64,000 nt of DNA from Kriegella aquimaris (GTDB taxonomy: Bacteria > Bacteroidota > Bacteroidia > Flavobacteriales > Flavobacteriaceae): NCBI RefSeq assembly GCF_900103215.1, contig NZ_FNGV01000004.1, positions 62,001 through 126,000 on the forward strand, in the 5' to 3' direction. The notes beneath the pieces were generated by a model. That model had not been told where the DNA came from and did not search any database. It saw nothing but the letters and a program-made list of their open reading frames with translations. This document shows, one piece after another, positions 44,435 to 53,849 of this stretch. The position numbers and the translations under genes are program-made. Every line of letters begins with the position of its first letter. Within the stretch, counting starts at the first letter, position 1.

Positions 44435-46873
44435 ATGCACCAGACAAACCATCATCTTCCCTTTATCTTCCTGTTGCTATCAACCGTACTATTTACATAT
44501 GGCCAGGAAAGTATAACTGGAAAAGTACAAAGCGAGACAGGTAATCCGCAAGCCTATGCAAACGTCTTATTGCTCAAAGCGGGCGATTCTACTTTTGTCA
44601 AGGGAACTATAACTGAAAACAACGGTTCATTTTTACTGAACAATATCGAAGAAGGAAAGTACATGGTATCGGTAAGCATGATAGGCTTTAAACCCTTTGT
44701 GACGGACACCTTCGATTTTGACGGGAGTACTAAGAAAAACCTGAATTCGATTATACTTTCTGAAGGAGTTGAGCTAGATGAAGTTACAGTATCGTCAAAG
44801 AAGAATCTATACGTGCAAAAAATTGACCGTATGGTTATCAATGTGGCCAGTAGTATTCTATCGGCCGGTTCATCGGCACTGGAAATTCTCGAACGCTCGC
44901 CCGGTGTTCTTGTCGATAGACAGAACAGTGCCATTTCATTGGTGGGCAAAAGCGGGGTTGTGGTAATGCTCAATGGCAAACAAAGCTATATGCCGGCATC
45001 GAGTTTGGTTCAACTTTTGCAAAGTATGAATGCAAGCAATATCGAAACCATCGAATTGATCACTACCCCACCGGCCAATTTCGATGCCGAAGGTAATGCT
45101 GGTTTCATTAACATTGTTCTTAAAGAACAGACCGATGTTGGCCTCAATGGTTCGTATGCCCTATCCTTTGGTGTCGGTAATGGCACGCTCACTTCTGACA
45201 ACATCAACTTTAATTATAGAAAAAGGCGGGTCAATGTTTTTGGTAGCTATTCTTTTCTAAGGGATGCACAAGGTCAATTATTTAAATTCGACCGAAACTT
45301 TATAAATAGTGATGAAATTCCTGTAGCCATCGCTACGACAACAGTTCGGGATCCCATTCAACGAAATCATAGCATTCGCACAGGCTTAGATTATCAGATA
45401 TGCGATAAAGCGGTTGTGGGGCTATTGCTTTGGGCTAACGACAACAAATGGACCATGGACGCCATCAACAAAAGTAACGAGACCGAAAACGACATTCCAA
45501 CCTCTTTTGTAGAATTATTGAATACCGAGCGGAACCAATTACAACATTTTGGCTCGAATATTAATTTGAAACATAATTTTAAAGACGACCGCTACCTCAG
45601 TTTTGATTTTGATTATCTCAAATATCGCATTGAAAACCCAACACTGTATACCAATAGCTTTTTTGATGGGAACAATAATTTCTTGAGGGAAGAACTAACC
45701 CAGAGTGACAAAACTACACCTATAAATATTAAGGTGGGCAAGTTGGATTACAGCGATCAAGTAAACGATAAAATCAAATTAGGACTAGGAATAAAAGGGG
45801 CGTTTAGCAATTTCGACAATGATGTACTGGTCGGAACTTTTCAAGGGCAGAATTTAGTCGAAGATCCAAGTCTTACCGATGTAAGTAATTTAGAAGAAAA
45901 AATACTTGCCGCATACAGTAGTATCGATTACGAAATAAGTAAAAAAACAAGTTTACAAGTTGGCCTTCGTTATGAGCATACAGCATCTGAACTCAATTCT
46001 GATAAACAGGGTATAGTGGTCGATAGAACATTCGGAGAACTTTTTCCCACCGCCTACATCTCGCATACGATAAACGATACTTTAGGTTTAAATTTTTCCT
46101 ATTCGAGACGTATAACCAGACCGACGTTCAATGATATGGCCCCATTTGTTATTTTCATTGACCCAACCACTTTTTTTGCAGGAAATCCGGCTGTTCAGCC
46201 TGCTATTTCCAATTCGGTAAAATTTGATATCAATTACAAGTCCGCCCTATTATCAGCACAATACTCGGTCGAGGATGGAACAATATCAAGATTCCAATCA
46301 CGATTCGACGAGGAAAGTGAGCGTTTGATTTTCGGGGCAACCAATTTAGATCAAACCAAAACTTTTACACTTACATTGGGGCTTCCTATTACCGTTACCA
46401 ATTGGTGGAAAATTCAGAACAACCTTATTTACTTGAATACGAAAATTGATAATACGGTAAATGGTTCGATATTTAATTTTGAACAGAATACATTTAATAT
46501 AAACCATACCCAGTCGTTCACGATGGCAAAAAATCTTACTTCCGAAATAAACATCAACTATAATAGTCCATCGATTATTAGTTATACGGGCACTGGTGTT
46601 TTAGAGGAATTTTATGGACTCAATATTGGCATCCAAAAAAAGTTTGGTGAAAGAGGAGGTACATTGGCATTCAAAGTAAACGATTTGCTGGATTCGATGA
46701 AATGGACGGTAACGAACAATAGCCCCGAACAAAATTTGAATACGGTAAATACTTTTGATTTTTTCAATCGTACCTTTTTAGTTACCTATTCCAGAAATTT
46801 TGGAAATAGTAAACTAAAGTCTTCGCGGGCAAGAGGCACCGGGGCTGAAGAAGAAAAGCAGCGGGTACAGTAA
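44435..46873 (+). CDS. Outer-membrane beta-barrel receptor-like protein (CarboxypepD_reg + TonB-type plug + barrel)
   Basis: Protein of 812 aa with a signal peptide ending TYGQ, a carboxypeptidase-D regulatory-like domain (residues about 22-110; ITGKVQSETGNPQAYANVLL), a plug-like region (ALEILERSPGVLVDRQNSAI, GVVVMLNGKQ, PPANFDAEGNAGFINIVLK) and an outer-membrane barrel of the OMP_b-brl family to the C-terminus. It belongs to the TonB-receptor-related proteins that lack a SusD partner. The cargo is unknown. It is an isolated gene, followed at once by a decayed hydrolase gene. Confidence 0.88.
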   Translation: MHQTNHHLPFIFLLLSTVLFTYGQESITGKVQSETGNPQAYANVLLLKAGDSTFVKGTITENNGSFLLNNIEEGKYMVSVSMIGFKPFVTDTFDFDGSTKKNLNSIILSEGVELDEVTVSSKKNLYVQKIDRMVINVASSILSAGSSALEILERSPGVLVDRQNSAISLVGKSGVVVMLNGKQSYMPASSLVQLLQSMNASNIETIELITTPPANFDAEGNAGFINIVLKEQTDVGLNGSYALSFGVGNGTLTSDNINFNYRKRRVNVFGSYSFLRDAQGQLFKFDRNFINSDEIPVAIATTTVRDPIQRNHSIRTGLDYQICDKAVVGLLLWANDNKWTMDAINKSNETENDIPTSFVELLNTERNQLQHFGSNINLKHNFKDDRYLSFDFDYLKYRIENPTLYTNSFFDGNNNFLREELTQSDKTTPINIKVGKLDYSDQVNDKIKLGLGIKGAFSNFDNDVLVGTFQGQNLVEDPSLTDVSNLEEKILAAYSSIDYEISKKTSLQVGLRYEHTASELNSDKQGIVVDRTFGELFPTAYISHTINDTLGLNFSYSRRITRPTFNDMAPFVIFIDPTTFFAGNPAVQPAISNSVKFDINYKSALLSAQYSVEDGTISRFQSRFDEESERLIFGATNLDQTKTFTLTLGLPITVTNWWKIQNNLIYLNTKIDNTVNGSIFNFEQNTFNINHTQSFTMAKNLTSEININYNSPSIISYTGTGVLEEFYGLNIGIQKKFGERGGTLAFKVNDLLDSMKWTVTNNSPEQNLNTVNTFDFFNRTFLVTYSRNFGNSKLKSSRARGTGAEEEKQRVQ

Positions 46874-46891
46874 TATTTTTGGTTTTAGGGG

Positions 46892-47473
46892 CATGTTGAT
46901 CTTGGTTTTGAAAAGATTAATATTGTTGCGCATTCCTAAGGAACCTTTACGGCCCTGACCATGGGCTTAAACCATCCAAAAATCGTTGAATCCCTCGTGC
47001 TTGGTTGATCTACGTCAGCCTCGCTAGCCAAAAATACTGAAAAGACTAGAACAAGTTGGGATGCATTTTACAGAACAATCTCAGACCAGCCAGACAAGAT
47101 TTTCCAACAAACAAGGATGAAGAGGCTTTGGAACATTTTTTCAAAGGTATGTTCGGTGCTAATTTTCAGTTGGGACTAATGTCTCAAAATGTAAAACAAG
47201 ATAGGATGGATAATCTGGTGGAAATTTAGGGGAATTGCCAAGAAGGAGGATTTTCCGTCATTGGATCCAATTGCAATACAATCTTTGAACATTCCCGTTC
47301 TGGTTTTGGTTGGAGAACTTTTCCCCACACACCTTATTGAGATTTCAAGAGAACTCGAGCGTTTGTTACCTAACAGCCAAATGGTGACATTGGAAAATTC
47401 CTCTCATGGCTTGTATTTTGAGCAACCTGAAGCAGCTGATAAGGCAATGATGGAATTTTTGGAGCGGAATTGA
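46892..47473 (+). pseudogene. Decayed alpha/beta hydrolase gene
   Basis: Three frames together encode a recognisable hydrolase: HVDLGFEKINIVAHS then TAA (46937-46939) exactly in the nucleophile elbow, GTFTALTMGLNHPKIVESLVLG then TGA, a stretch to IFQQ where one A is missing, GMFGANFQLGLMSQNVKQDR, another stop and frame change near 47228, and an open 3' part (IPVLVLVGE, LENSSHGLYFEQPE) holding the acid and histidine loops. The 5' third is missing. Two nonsense codons and two frameshifts make it a true pseudogene. Confidence 0.85.
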
Positions 47474-47564
47474 AAAGTTAAACGAGTTCGAGATACATTA
47501 TTTAAGATTATGGAAAAAGTAATTCAAAGCTAGTTCTATTAATATTAATTAAAGTCTAAAATTT

Positions 47565-48040
47565 ATGAAATGGATTCGCCTATTACCGCCGTTGATATTC
47601 CTCAGCTGCAATCAAAATGAGGCAGAATTTTCTTCAGATAAAATTGAGCGTATAAAAAAGACATTATTCTTGTTTCGGAAAAATACGCACAAGATTTAGT
47701 AAATAAGGATTTCGAGGAAGTAATGAAATTTTATGGTGATGATGACGGTTTTATTATTTTTGGTGACGGCTATTACTGAGTTCGATATGAGGTAGTTGAA
47801 GGAATTTGGAGAGACTTTCTTGGTGACGAAAAGAAAATGTTAAAATGGGATTTGAAAAATCATAAAATCTATGTTTTTTCAGAAGATGCCCCCTCTTATT
47901 TAGTTGAATTCAATAATGAAAGAGTAGAGAAACTGGAACCACTAAAAAACAGGTTGTTTCACTTATGGAATGAAAAAATTGAGGACCATTGGAAGGCTGT
48001 AACTGTTTATATTACCCATAATTGTAAACCGGGGAAATAG
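47565..48040 (+). pseudogene. Decayed SnoaL/DUF4440-like lipoprotein gene
   Basis: Starts with a lipoprotein signal (MKWIRLLPPLIFLSC). The frame is lost at a run of A residues near 47655 (one A short), continues as IILVSEKYAQDLVNKDFEEV, meets a TGA at about 47778-47780 where tryptophan is likely, and resumes as RYEVVEGIWRDFLGD and HWKAVTVYITHN. The pattern is a SnoaL/DUF4440-type domain. At least two lesions, so not functional as read. Confidence 0.75.
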
Positions 48041-48192
48041 TTTTGAAAAAATGCATGTTGGGTATGGTGCTGAAAAAAATGGAAATAATTGATAGAAATA
48101 TTATTCTATGGAAAAATAAGAAATACGCCTCTAGTTCATTGTAAATAATGCTGCTGCACTTAAAGTGCCAGCTCTCTCACAAATAAAAACTC

Positions 48193-48726
48193 ATGAAAAA
48201 AATCATTTACTATGTCGCCACCTCCATTGACGGTTTTATCGCTGGTCCTGACGATGATATCAGCGGTTTTATTGCTGCGGGTGATGGTGTAAACAAATAT
48301 CTGGAAGATTTGAAAGACTTTACAACCGTAATTATGGGCCGTAAGACCTATGAGTTCGGGTACAAATATGGTTTGAAGCCCGGTCAACCAGCCTATCCGC
48401 ATATGCAGCATTACATCTTTTCTGAAACGTTGAAATTTGAAAATCAAAGCGACCAACTCACACTTTGCGATTTAGACCTTGACATCATTAAAGAATTAAA
48501 AGAAGCCTCGGAAACCGATATCTACCTCTGCGGCGGCGGCCAATTTGCAGGGTGGTTGTTGAAAAATGAGCTTATCGATGTGCTAAAAATAAAAATGAAT
48601 CCCCTAGTTTTAGGTGATGGTATTCCCTTGTTCGGCACTTACAAAAAAACCTTAAAGCTCAAATTGACCGAAAGTAAAGCCTATAATGATGGGCTAACAA
48701 TCAATAATTATGACATTCTATATTAA
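48193..48726 (+). CDS. Dihydrofolate reductase/RibD C-terminal family protein
   Basis: Cytosolic protein of 177 aa of the DHFR-like RibD C-terminal family: KIIYYVATSIDGFIAGPDDD at the N-terminus, VIMGRKTYEFG, and DIYLCGGGQFAGWLL as the nucleotide-binding glycine loop. It is probably an NADPH-dependent reductase of unknown substrate; it is not the housekeeping folA or ribD. It is convergent with gldC, 27 bp between stops. Confidence 0.9.
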   Translation: MKKIIYYVATSIDGFIAGPDDDISGFIAAGDGVNKYLEDLKDFTTVIMGRKTYEFGYKYGLKPGQPAYPHMQHYIFSETLKFENQSDQLTLCDLDLDIIKELKEASETDIYLCGGGQFAGWLLKNELIDVLKIKMNPLVLGDGIPLFGTYKKTLKLKLTESKAYNDGLTINNYDILY

Positions 48727-48753
48727 GGGAAAGGCATCGCGGCCATAGAAACT

Positions 48754-49089
48754 TTATTTCTTAAGCTCCAGCTTTTCGGCAAAATAATCGCAAAAGTCCT
48801 TCATCGTGGCGGTCATTTTCTCGTCTTGGGTAGCTTTCATAAAAGTATCGGAGAGCGAGACAAGGGTTTGATGAAAGAATATTTTCATTTCATCAACGGG
48901 CATGTCCTTTGTCCACAAATCGATTTTTAACGACTCTTGGTTCTCGCTGTCCCAAACCGAGAGCAGCATGGCCTTGGCCTTTTCATTGTTGATGCCACCA
49001 TCTTGTGCTGACCACGTCAGCGCTTCGGGCACCCGATTCTCGTCTAATTCTACCTTTAATGTTATTTCTGATGTATGTAGATTTGCCAT
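48754..49089 (-). CDS. gldC: Gliding motility protein GldC
   Basis: Small cytosolic protein of 111 aa matching GldC, an accessory gliding protein of Flavobacteriia: SEITLKVELDENRVPEAL, WSAQDGG and the helix DEKMTATMKDFCDYFAEKL. Its start codon overlaps the gldB stop (TAATG), so translation is coupled. GldC improves gliding in Flavobacterium but is not essential for it. Confidence 0.93.
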   Translation of the reverse strand: MANLHTSEITLKVELDENRVPEALTWSAQDGGINNEKAKAMLLSVWDSENQESLKIDLWTKDMPVDEMKIFFHQTLVSLSDTFMKATQDEKMTATMKDFCDYFAEKLELKK

Positions 49090-50051
49090 TATTTCTTGGG
49101 TTTGTAGTTGCTCTTTTTAAATATTTCTTCTGCGGAAATATTTAAAAGTTGTTGTAATTCTATTTTATTTTTTTCCATGAAAGACCGTACAATTTGCCAT
49201 CCCACATAACGACCGATACGCCCAGGGGATTCATTATCAAGTTCAAGGCCAAATTTTGAAAAGGGTGCCGGGTCTAAGAATCGGGGTCCCAATTTTGCAT
49301 TTGTGCTATATAAATGTTCTTGTTCGATAAAATTACGCCAGATAGGTTCTTCATTGGCCTTTGCCCAAGCCAGTTCCTCTTCTGAATAAACTATCTTCTG
49401 GGCATCGGATGCCAAAGGCATCAACTTATCCTTTAAATACAATTCTTTGCCATAATATATCATCTGCGCCAAGAACGTACGATCACTCGGTCGCGGAACA
49501 ACTTGTTTGGCAAACGCGCTGGCCACGTCACTTATTAAATACTCCTTATCAAATCCATGCGCTATATATCGCTGGCGACTCTCATAAAACCGATGTTCGG
49601 GTCCCAAATAATTATCTAAGCCTATCAATAAAAGACTGTCTGTCAAAATAATCCGGTTTTGATAATCAACATCGCTGGTTACAGTAACCACGCTGGGCAC
49701 TTTATATTTTGGAAAATAGTATTTGATATGCTTGAATAAAAGTTCAAGGTCGTTCGCCTGGGTTTCGAAATCGGAGAATACTTGATCGACCTCTTCCAAC
49801 AATTCGATTTGAAGCGTATCCTGTAATTTCGCCACCCACACACTATCGGTATACCTTGCCGGAAAAAGATAGGGAAAGGCTTTTTTCAAAATGGGAATAT
49901 CTAGAGGCTCGGCTTTTGCAAATTCTCGGTCAAAACGAGCAATTTTTAGATTTATATCAATTTTTTCAATTTCTTCGGATACCTTTTCCTTATCATTACA
50001 TGCCCAAAACAGGCTAGAAATCAATAAAACCATAAAAATTCGCTTTCCCAT
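49089..50051 (-). CDS. gldB: Gliding motility lipoprotein GldB
   Basis: Lipoprotein of 320 aa from ATG 50051 (MGKRIFMVLLISSLFWAC, lipobox cysteine 18). In-frame codons further upstream run into the nadE promoter region and are not used. The mature domain is a zinc-protease-like fold seen in GldB (FDREFAKAEPLDIPILKKAFPYLFP, ESPGRIGRYVGWQIVRSFM), although catalytic residues are not evident. GldB is needed for gliding and associated type IX secretion in Flavobacterium. It is divergent from nadE, a conserved flavobacterial arrangement. Confidence 0.93.
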   Translation of the reverse strand: MGKRIFMVLLISSLFWACNDKEKVSEEIEKIDINLKIARFDREFAKAEPLDIPILKKAFPYLFPARYTDSVWVAKLQDTLQIELLEEVDQVFSDFETQANDLELLFKHIKYYFPKYKVPSVVTVTSDVDYQNRIILTDSLLLIGLDNYLGPEHRFYESRQRYIAHGFDKEYLISDVASAFAKQVVPRPSDRTFLAQMIYYGKELYLKDKLMPLASDAQKIVYSEEELAWAKANEEPIWRNFIEQEHLYSTNAKLGPRFLDPAPFSKFGLELDNESPGRIGRYVGWQIVRSFMEKNKIELQQLLNISAEEIFKKSNYKPKK

Positions 50052-50142
50052 ATAAAGTAATTTCCCGTTTGCTTTCCTTTTAAGCGCGCGCTTTTTATTT
50101 TTAGGGGCAAAGTTAATTGATTTCCATTTAATACGATATCCT

Positions 50143-50931
50143 ATGCAGACCGAAAAAGTAATAGACCACATTGTGGACTGGTTAAAAGATTATGCTGATA
50201 ATGCTGGTTTAAAAGGATTTACTATTGGTATCTCCGGTGGTATCGACTCAGCTGTTACCTCAACGCTCTGCGCCAAGACAGGTCTTGAACTACTCTGTCT
50301 CGAAATGCCTATACATCAGGCAACCAATCAGATCGGTCGCGCTTCAAATCATATTGATTGGTTACAACATAATTTTGACAATGTAAAAAGACAGCAAGTA
50401 AACCTCACTCCTATTTTTGACAGTTTTATTGCCGAACTTCCTAAAGTCGACAACGAAGAGTCCCGTTTTTTGACACTTGCCAATGCCCGGGCACGTCTAC
50501 GCATGACCACTTTATACTATTTCGCCGCCCTTGAAGGTTACCTAGTAGCCGGAACCGGCAATAAAGTGGAGGATTTTGGTGTAGGGTTTTACACAAAATA
50601 TGGGGATGGCGGGGTTGACCTTAGTCCGATTGCCGATCTTCTAAAAACTGAGGTGTACGAAATCGCTCGCTTTTTGGGTATTAACTCGGAAGTAATAGAA
50701 GCGGCACCTACAGATGGTCTATGGGGCGACGATAGAACCGACGAAGACCAGATAGGTGCTTCGTACCCCGAATTGGAGTGGGCCATGAAAATGAGCGGTG
50801 AGGGTAAGTCGGTTTCCGATTTTGTAGGTCGAGAAAAAGAAGTATTCCGCATATACAAGAAGCTTAATTCTGCCAACCAACATAAGATGGTTCCGATTCC
50901 TGTTTGTGAAATCCCAGAAATGTTAAAATAA
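50143..50931 (+). CDS. nadE: NAD synthetase, ammonia-dependent
   Basis: Protein of 262 aa with the N-type ATP pyrophosphatase loop SGGIDSAV near residue 30, plus GTGNKVEDFGVGFYTKYGDG and the DLSPIADLLKTEV segment. It makes NAD from deamido-NAD, ATP and ammonia. There is no glutaminase domain, so it is the ammonia-type enzyme. The 91-bp gap to gldB carries both promoters. Confidence 0.97.
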   Translation: MQTEKVIDHIVDWLKDYADNAGLKGFTIGISGGIDSAVTSTLCAKTGLELLCLEMPIHQATNQIGRASNHIDWLQHNFDNVKRQQVNLTPIFDSFIAELPKVDNEESRFLTLANARARLRMTTLYYFAALEGYLVAGTGNKVEDFGVGFYTKYGDGGVDLSPIADLLKTEVYEIARFLGINSEVIEAAPTDGLWGDDRTDEDQIGASYPELEWAMKMSGEGKSVSDFVGREKEVFRIYKKLNSANQHKMVPIPVCEIPEMLK

Positions 50932-51102
50932 ACCACTCAACTAAGAATCAAGTAGATAAAACGAATAAATTGTCAAGAATAATGATTTTTAATAAAAAAA
51001 AGCCATTTTTGTCTACGAAATTAGATATTTAAACCTTACATTACATGTGAGTATTTTTATACTACTCATGATTGGTATTCTTATCTTGCTAAACTTATCA
51101 AA

Positions 51103-51732
51103 ATGATTAAAGTATTAATTGCGGACAACCATCCGATTATACGAATGGGAGTGAGACAGGTATTAAACTCCGCTTCAGGTTTCGAGGTTGTCGATGACGT
51201 TGCAACAACTTCCGAACTTTTAGAAAGATTAGAAGAGGTTACACCAGATGTTGTTTTATTGGAAATGGACATTCCAGAAATTAACGGTATTGCCACCTTG
51301 AGAAAAATTAAAAAAGATTTTCCCGAGGTAAAAGTCTTGATGTACAGTGGACAGTCTGAAGATGTCTATGCACTTAGTACAATCAGGGCCGGTGCTTTTG
51401 GATATCTATCAAAAGCTTCCGATGTTGATTACATCATCTCGGCCATTCGAAAAGTAAACGAAGGTAGTATGTTTATTACCAATGAGTTAGCTCAACGTCT
51501 AGCTTTCGATGAAGGCACACAAAAACCTCGTAGATTTTTCAGAAAACTCTCTACAAGAGAAGTTGAAGTCTTAAAGTTATTGGCCAGTGGTAAACGTAAC
51601 AAAGATGTGGCCATTGGGTTGAATCTTAATGAGAAAACCGTTAGTACCTATAAGGCGCGTTTGATGAAAAAATTGAATGTTGACAATATGGTGGATCTTT
51701 TGCAACAAGCTAAGGCACTAGAGTTATACTAA
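51103..51732 (+). CDS. NarL/LuxR-type response regulator with Glu at the phosphorylation site
   Basis: Response regulator of 209 aa: receiver domain about 1-120 and LuxR-type helix-turn-helix about 145-205 (LSTREVEVLKLLASGKRNKD, LNEKTVSTYKARLMKKLNV). K104 is conserved, but the phosphoacceptor Asp is replaced by E54 (VLLEMDIP) and one of the acidic-pocket residues is N9 (IADNHP). The receiver thus mimics or bypasses phosphorylation. No partner kinase gene is adjacent. It is convergent with dnaG and followed by a strong terminator. Confidence 0.9.
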   Translation: MIKVLIADNHPIIRMGVRQVLNSASGFEVVDDVATTSELLERLEEVTPDVVLLEMDIPEINGIATLRKIKKDFPEVKVLMYSGQSEDVYALSTIRAGAFGYLSKASDVDYIISAIRKVNEGSMFITNELAQRLAFDEGTQKPRRFFRKLSTREVEVLKLLASGKRNKDVAIGLNLNEKTVSTYKARLMKKLNVDNMVDLLQQAKALELY

Positions 51733-51755
51733 ATACCTTTCCAAAAAAGTGAAGG

Positions 51756-51787
51756 ACCCAACGTCAAAAGCGTTGGGTTTTTTTTGT
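51756..51787 (+). terminator. Terminator of the response regulator gene
   Basis: ACCCAACG (51756-51763) and CGTTGGGT (51771-51778) form an 8-bp stem with a 7-nt loop followed by a T8-9 run. It lies 23 bp after the response regulator stop and just before the convergent dnaG stop. Confidence 0.9.
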
Positions 51788-51795
51788 TTATAGCA

Positions 51796-53778
51796 TTAGA
51801 GTACCCGATTCAATTTCTTGTTTAGAAGTTTATTAAGTTGCAAGTAATTCATAATTTCTTCCAAAGTTTCCCGATTGTCTGTAAGACTTTCTTTCGTTTC
51901 GTTTTGTAAGGCAAACATTCTTTTTTTTATCAAAAAGCAACGCAGCGTCAATATGGTCTCGCTCACCAATTGTGCTACCCCTTTTCTTTTATCTTTCGGA
52001 TAAATGTCTTTTCGTTCCCAATTGTGCAATGTATATTTTTCTTCTTCCATCATTATCGATGAAATCTCAGCGACGAGGTCTTGATCTAGTTCCGACAAAA
52101 AAGTGCTGATTGAAAATTCTTCCTTTTCATTCAGTTCTTCAATTAATTTGTAGTAGATATTTCTAAATTGAACGTTCGCCAATTCTATTTCATCTTCCTG
52201 CAGATCAAGATATATTTTTTCATATACTTTAGATTCTAACGATTCGGGTTCGAGAATTAAATCGCCCTCTTCGTTTTCTTTTAAAACCAGGTCTTCAAAC
52301 TCTTCCGACTCATTGCCGTACAAAAGCAACATTTCTATAATCTTTCGTTCAAGCTCATATTGTACGTCAACTTTTTCTACGGCCTCTTCATTTCTGACCA
52401 CAGCAAAAGCTTTCTCTTTTTGCTCTTGATATTCCCTTTTCGAAGTATCTGTGCGTTCTTTTTTACTTATCTGTGCCAAGGTGGTAAACAATACCCCCTC
52501 GGAAACGTTCATTATTTGTGCACACTCTTGAATATAAATTTCCTTTTTAATAGCATCGGGAACCTTGGCAATACTGTTTACGATATCGCGTACCGTCTCG
52601 GCTCTTTTGATAGGGTCATTGGCCGCTTCTTTGGCCAAAAGGTTCGCCTTGAACTGAATAAAATCCTTTGAGTTTTCTTCTAAATAGGTTTTAACCTCTT
52701 CGAACGCGTGTTTCTTAGCATAACTATCAGGATCCTCTCCCTCGGGAAACGAACAAACCTTAACATTCATGCCTTGTTCTAAAATCAAATCGATTCCGCG
52801 TAAGGAGGCACGCAGTCCGGCGGCATCACCGTCAAACAGTACAGTTATATTCTTGGTAAGTCTATTGATAAGTCGAATCTGCTCGGGCGTAAGTGCGGTA
52901 CCACTAGAAGCCACGACATTTTCGATGCCTCGTTGATAGAATTGGATTACATCGGTATACCCTTCGACCAAATAGCAATTGTCTTCTTTTGCAATAGCTT
53001 GTTTGGCATAATAGATTCCATATAGTACTTTGCTCTTATGATAAATATCGCTTTCGGGAGAATTCAAGTACTTGGCCGCCTTTTTATCGTTCTTCAAAAT
53101 ACGGCCGCCAAAACCTAATACTCTACCGCTCATGGAATGAATAGGAAACATTACCCTGGCCTTGAAGCGGTCAAACTTTTTTGGATTATTCGGATTATTG
53201 GCGTCTTGCTTTACAATGGTGAGACCCGTTTTTTCTAAATATTTCAACTGATACCCTTTATCAAGGGCCGCCATAGTGAAACCGTCCCATTGGTCGAGAC
53301 AATACCCCAATCCGAATTTTTTGATGATTTCATCGGTAAATCCACGCTCTTTGAAATAGCTTAGCCCAATTGCCTTTCCTAATTCACTGTTCCATAACAT
53401 CTCGGAAAAGTGCTTTTGTGCGAACTCGGAGACCAAATACATACTTTCTCGTTCGTTGGCCTCTTCCTTTTGCTCATCGGTACGTTCGGTTTCCTCAATC
53501 TCTATATTGTATTTCTTGGCCAGATACTTAATGGCTTCGGGATAGGTAAAATGTTCATGCTCCATTAAAAAGGCCACCACATTGCCCCCTTTGCCGCTAC
53601 TAAAATCTTTCCAAATTTGTTTTACCGGCGACACCATAAAGCTCGGCGTACGCTCATCGGAAAAAGGGCTCAACCCTTTAAAATTCGATCCCGATTTTTT
53701 TAACTGTACAAAATCGCCGATGACCTCCTCTAAACGGGAAGTTTCATATACTTTATCAATGGTAGATTTTGAAATCAA
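51796..53778 (-). CDS. dnaG: DNA primase DnaG lacking zinc ligands
   Basis: Replicative primase of 660 aa. The N-terminal zinc-ribbon region is recognisable (GLSPFSDERTPSFMVSP, WKDFSSGKGGNVVAFLM), but all four metal ligands are changed: S37 and S40 for the C-x2-H pair, D58 and S61 for the C-x2-C pair. The TOPRIM core is intact (EGYTDVIQFYQRG, LFDGDAAGLRA), and a C-terminal helicase-interaction region follows. The start codon is TTG at 53778 (MISKSTID). It is probably active; loss of the ligands is discussed separately. Confidence 0.94.
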   Translation of the reverse strand: MISKSTIDKVYETSRLEEVIGDFVQLKKSGSNFKGLSPFSDERTPSFMVSPVKQIWKDFSSGKGGNVVAFLMEHEHFTYPEAIKYLAKKYNIEIEETERTDEQKEEANERESMYLVSEFAQKHFSEMLWNSELGKAIGLSYFKERGFTDEIIKKFGLGYCLDQWDGFTMAALDKGYQLKYLEKTGLTIVKQDANNPNNPKKFDRFKARVMFPIHSMSGRVLGFGGRILKNDKKAAKYLNSPESDIYHKSKVLYGIYYAKQAIAKEDNCYLVEGYTDVIQFYQRGIENVVASSGTALTPEQIRLINRLTKNITVLFDGDAAGLRASLRGIDLILEQGMNVKVCSFPEGEDPDSYAKKHAFEEVKTYLEENSKDFIQFKANLLAKEAANDPIKRAETVRDIVNSIAKVPDAIKKEIYIQECAQIMNVSEGVLFTTLAQISKKERTDTSKREYQEQKEKAFAVVRNEEAVEKVDVQYELERKIIEMLLLYGNESEEFEDLVLKENEEGDLILEPESLESKVYEKIYLDLQEDEIELANVQFRNIYYKLIEELNEKEEFSISTFLSELDQDLVAEISSIMMEEEKYTLHNWERKDIYPKDKRKGVAQLVSETILTLRCFLIKKRMFALQNETKESLTDNRETLEEIMNYLQLNKLLNKKLNRVL

Positions 53779-53796
53779 AGTATTTCGTAAAAAAGA

Positions 53797-53825
53797 AAAT
53801 AGTGTCTAAAGATAAGACACTATTT
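53797..53825 (-). terminator. Terminator of the sugar dehydrogenase gene
   Basis: Perfect 11-bp stem (AAATAGTGTCT, 53797-53807, with AGACACTATTT, 53815-53825), 7-nt loop, followed on the minus strand by TTTCTTTTTT. It separates the dehydrogenase gene from dnaG. Confidence 0.85.
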
Positions 53826-53849
53826 CCCATTCTAAAATCAAATATAGTT

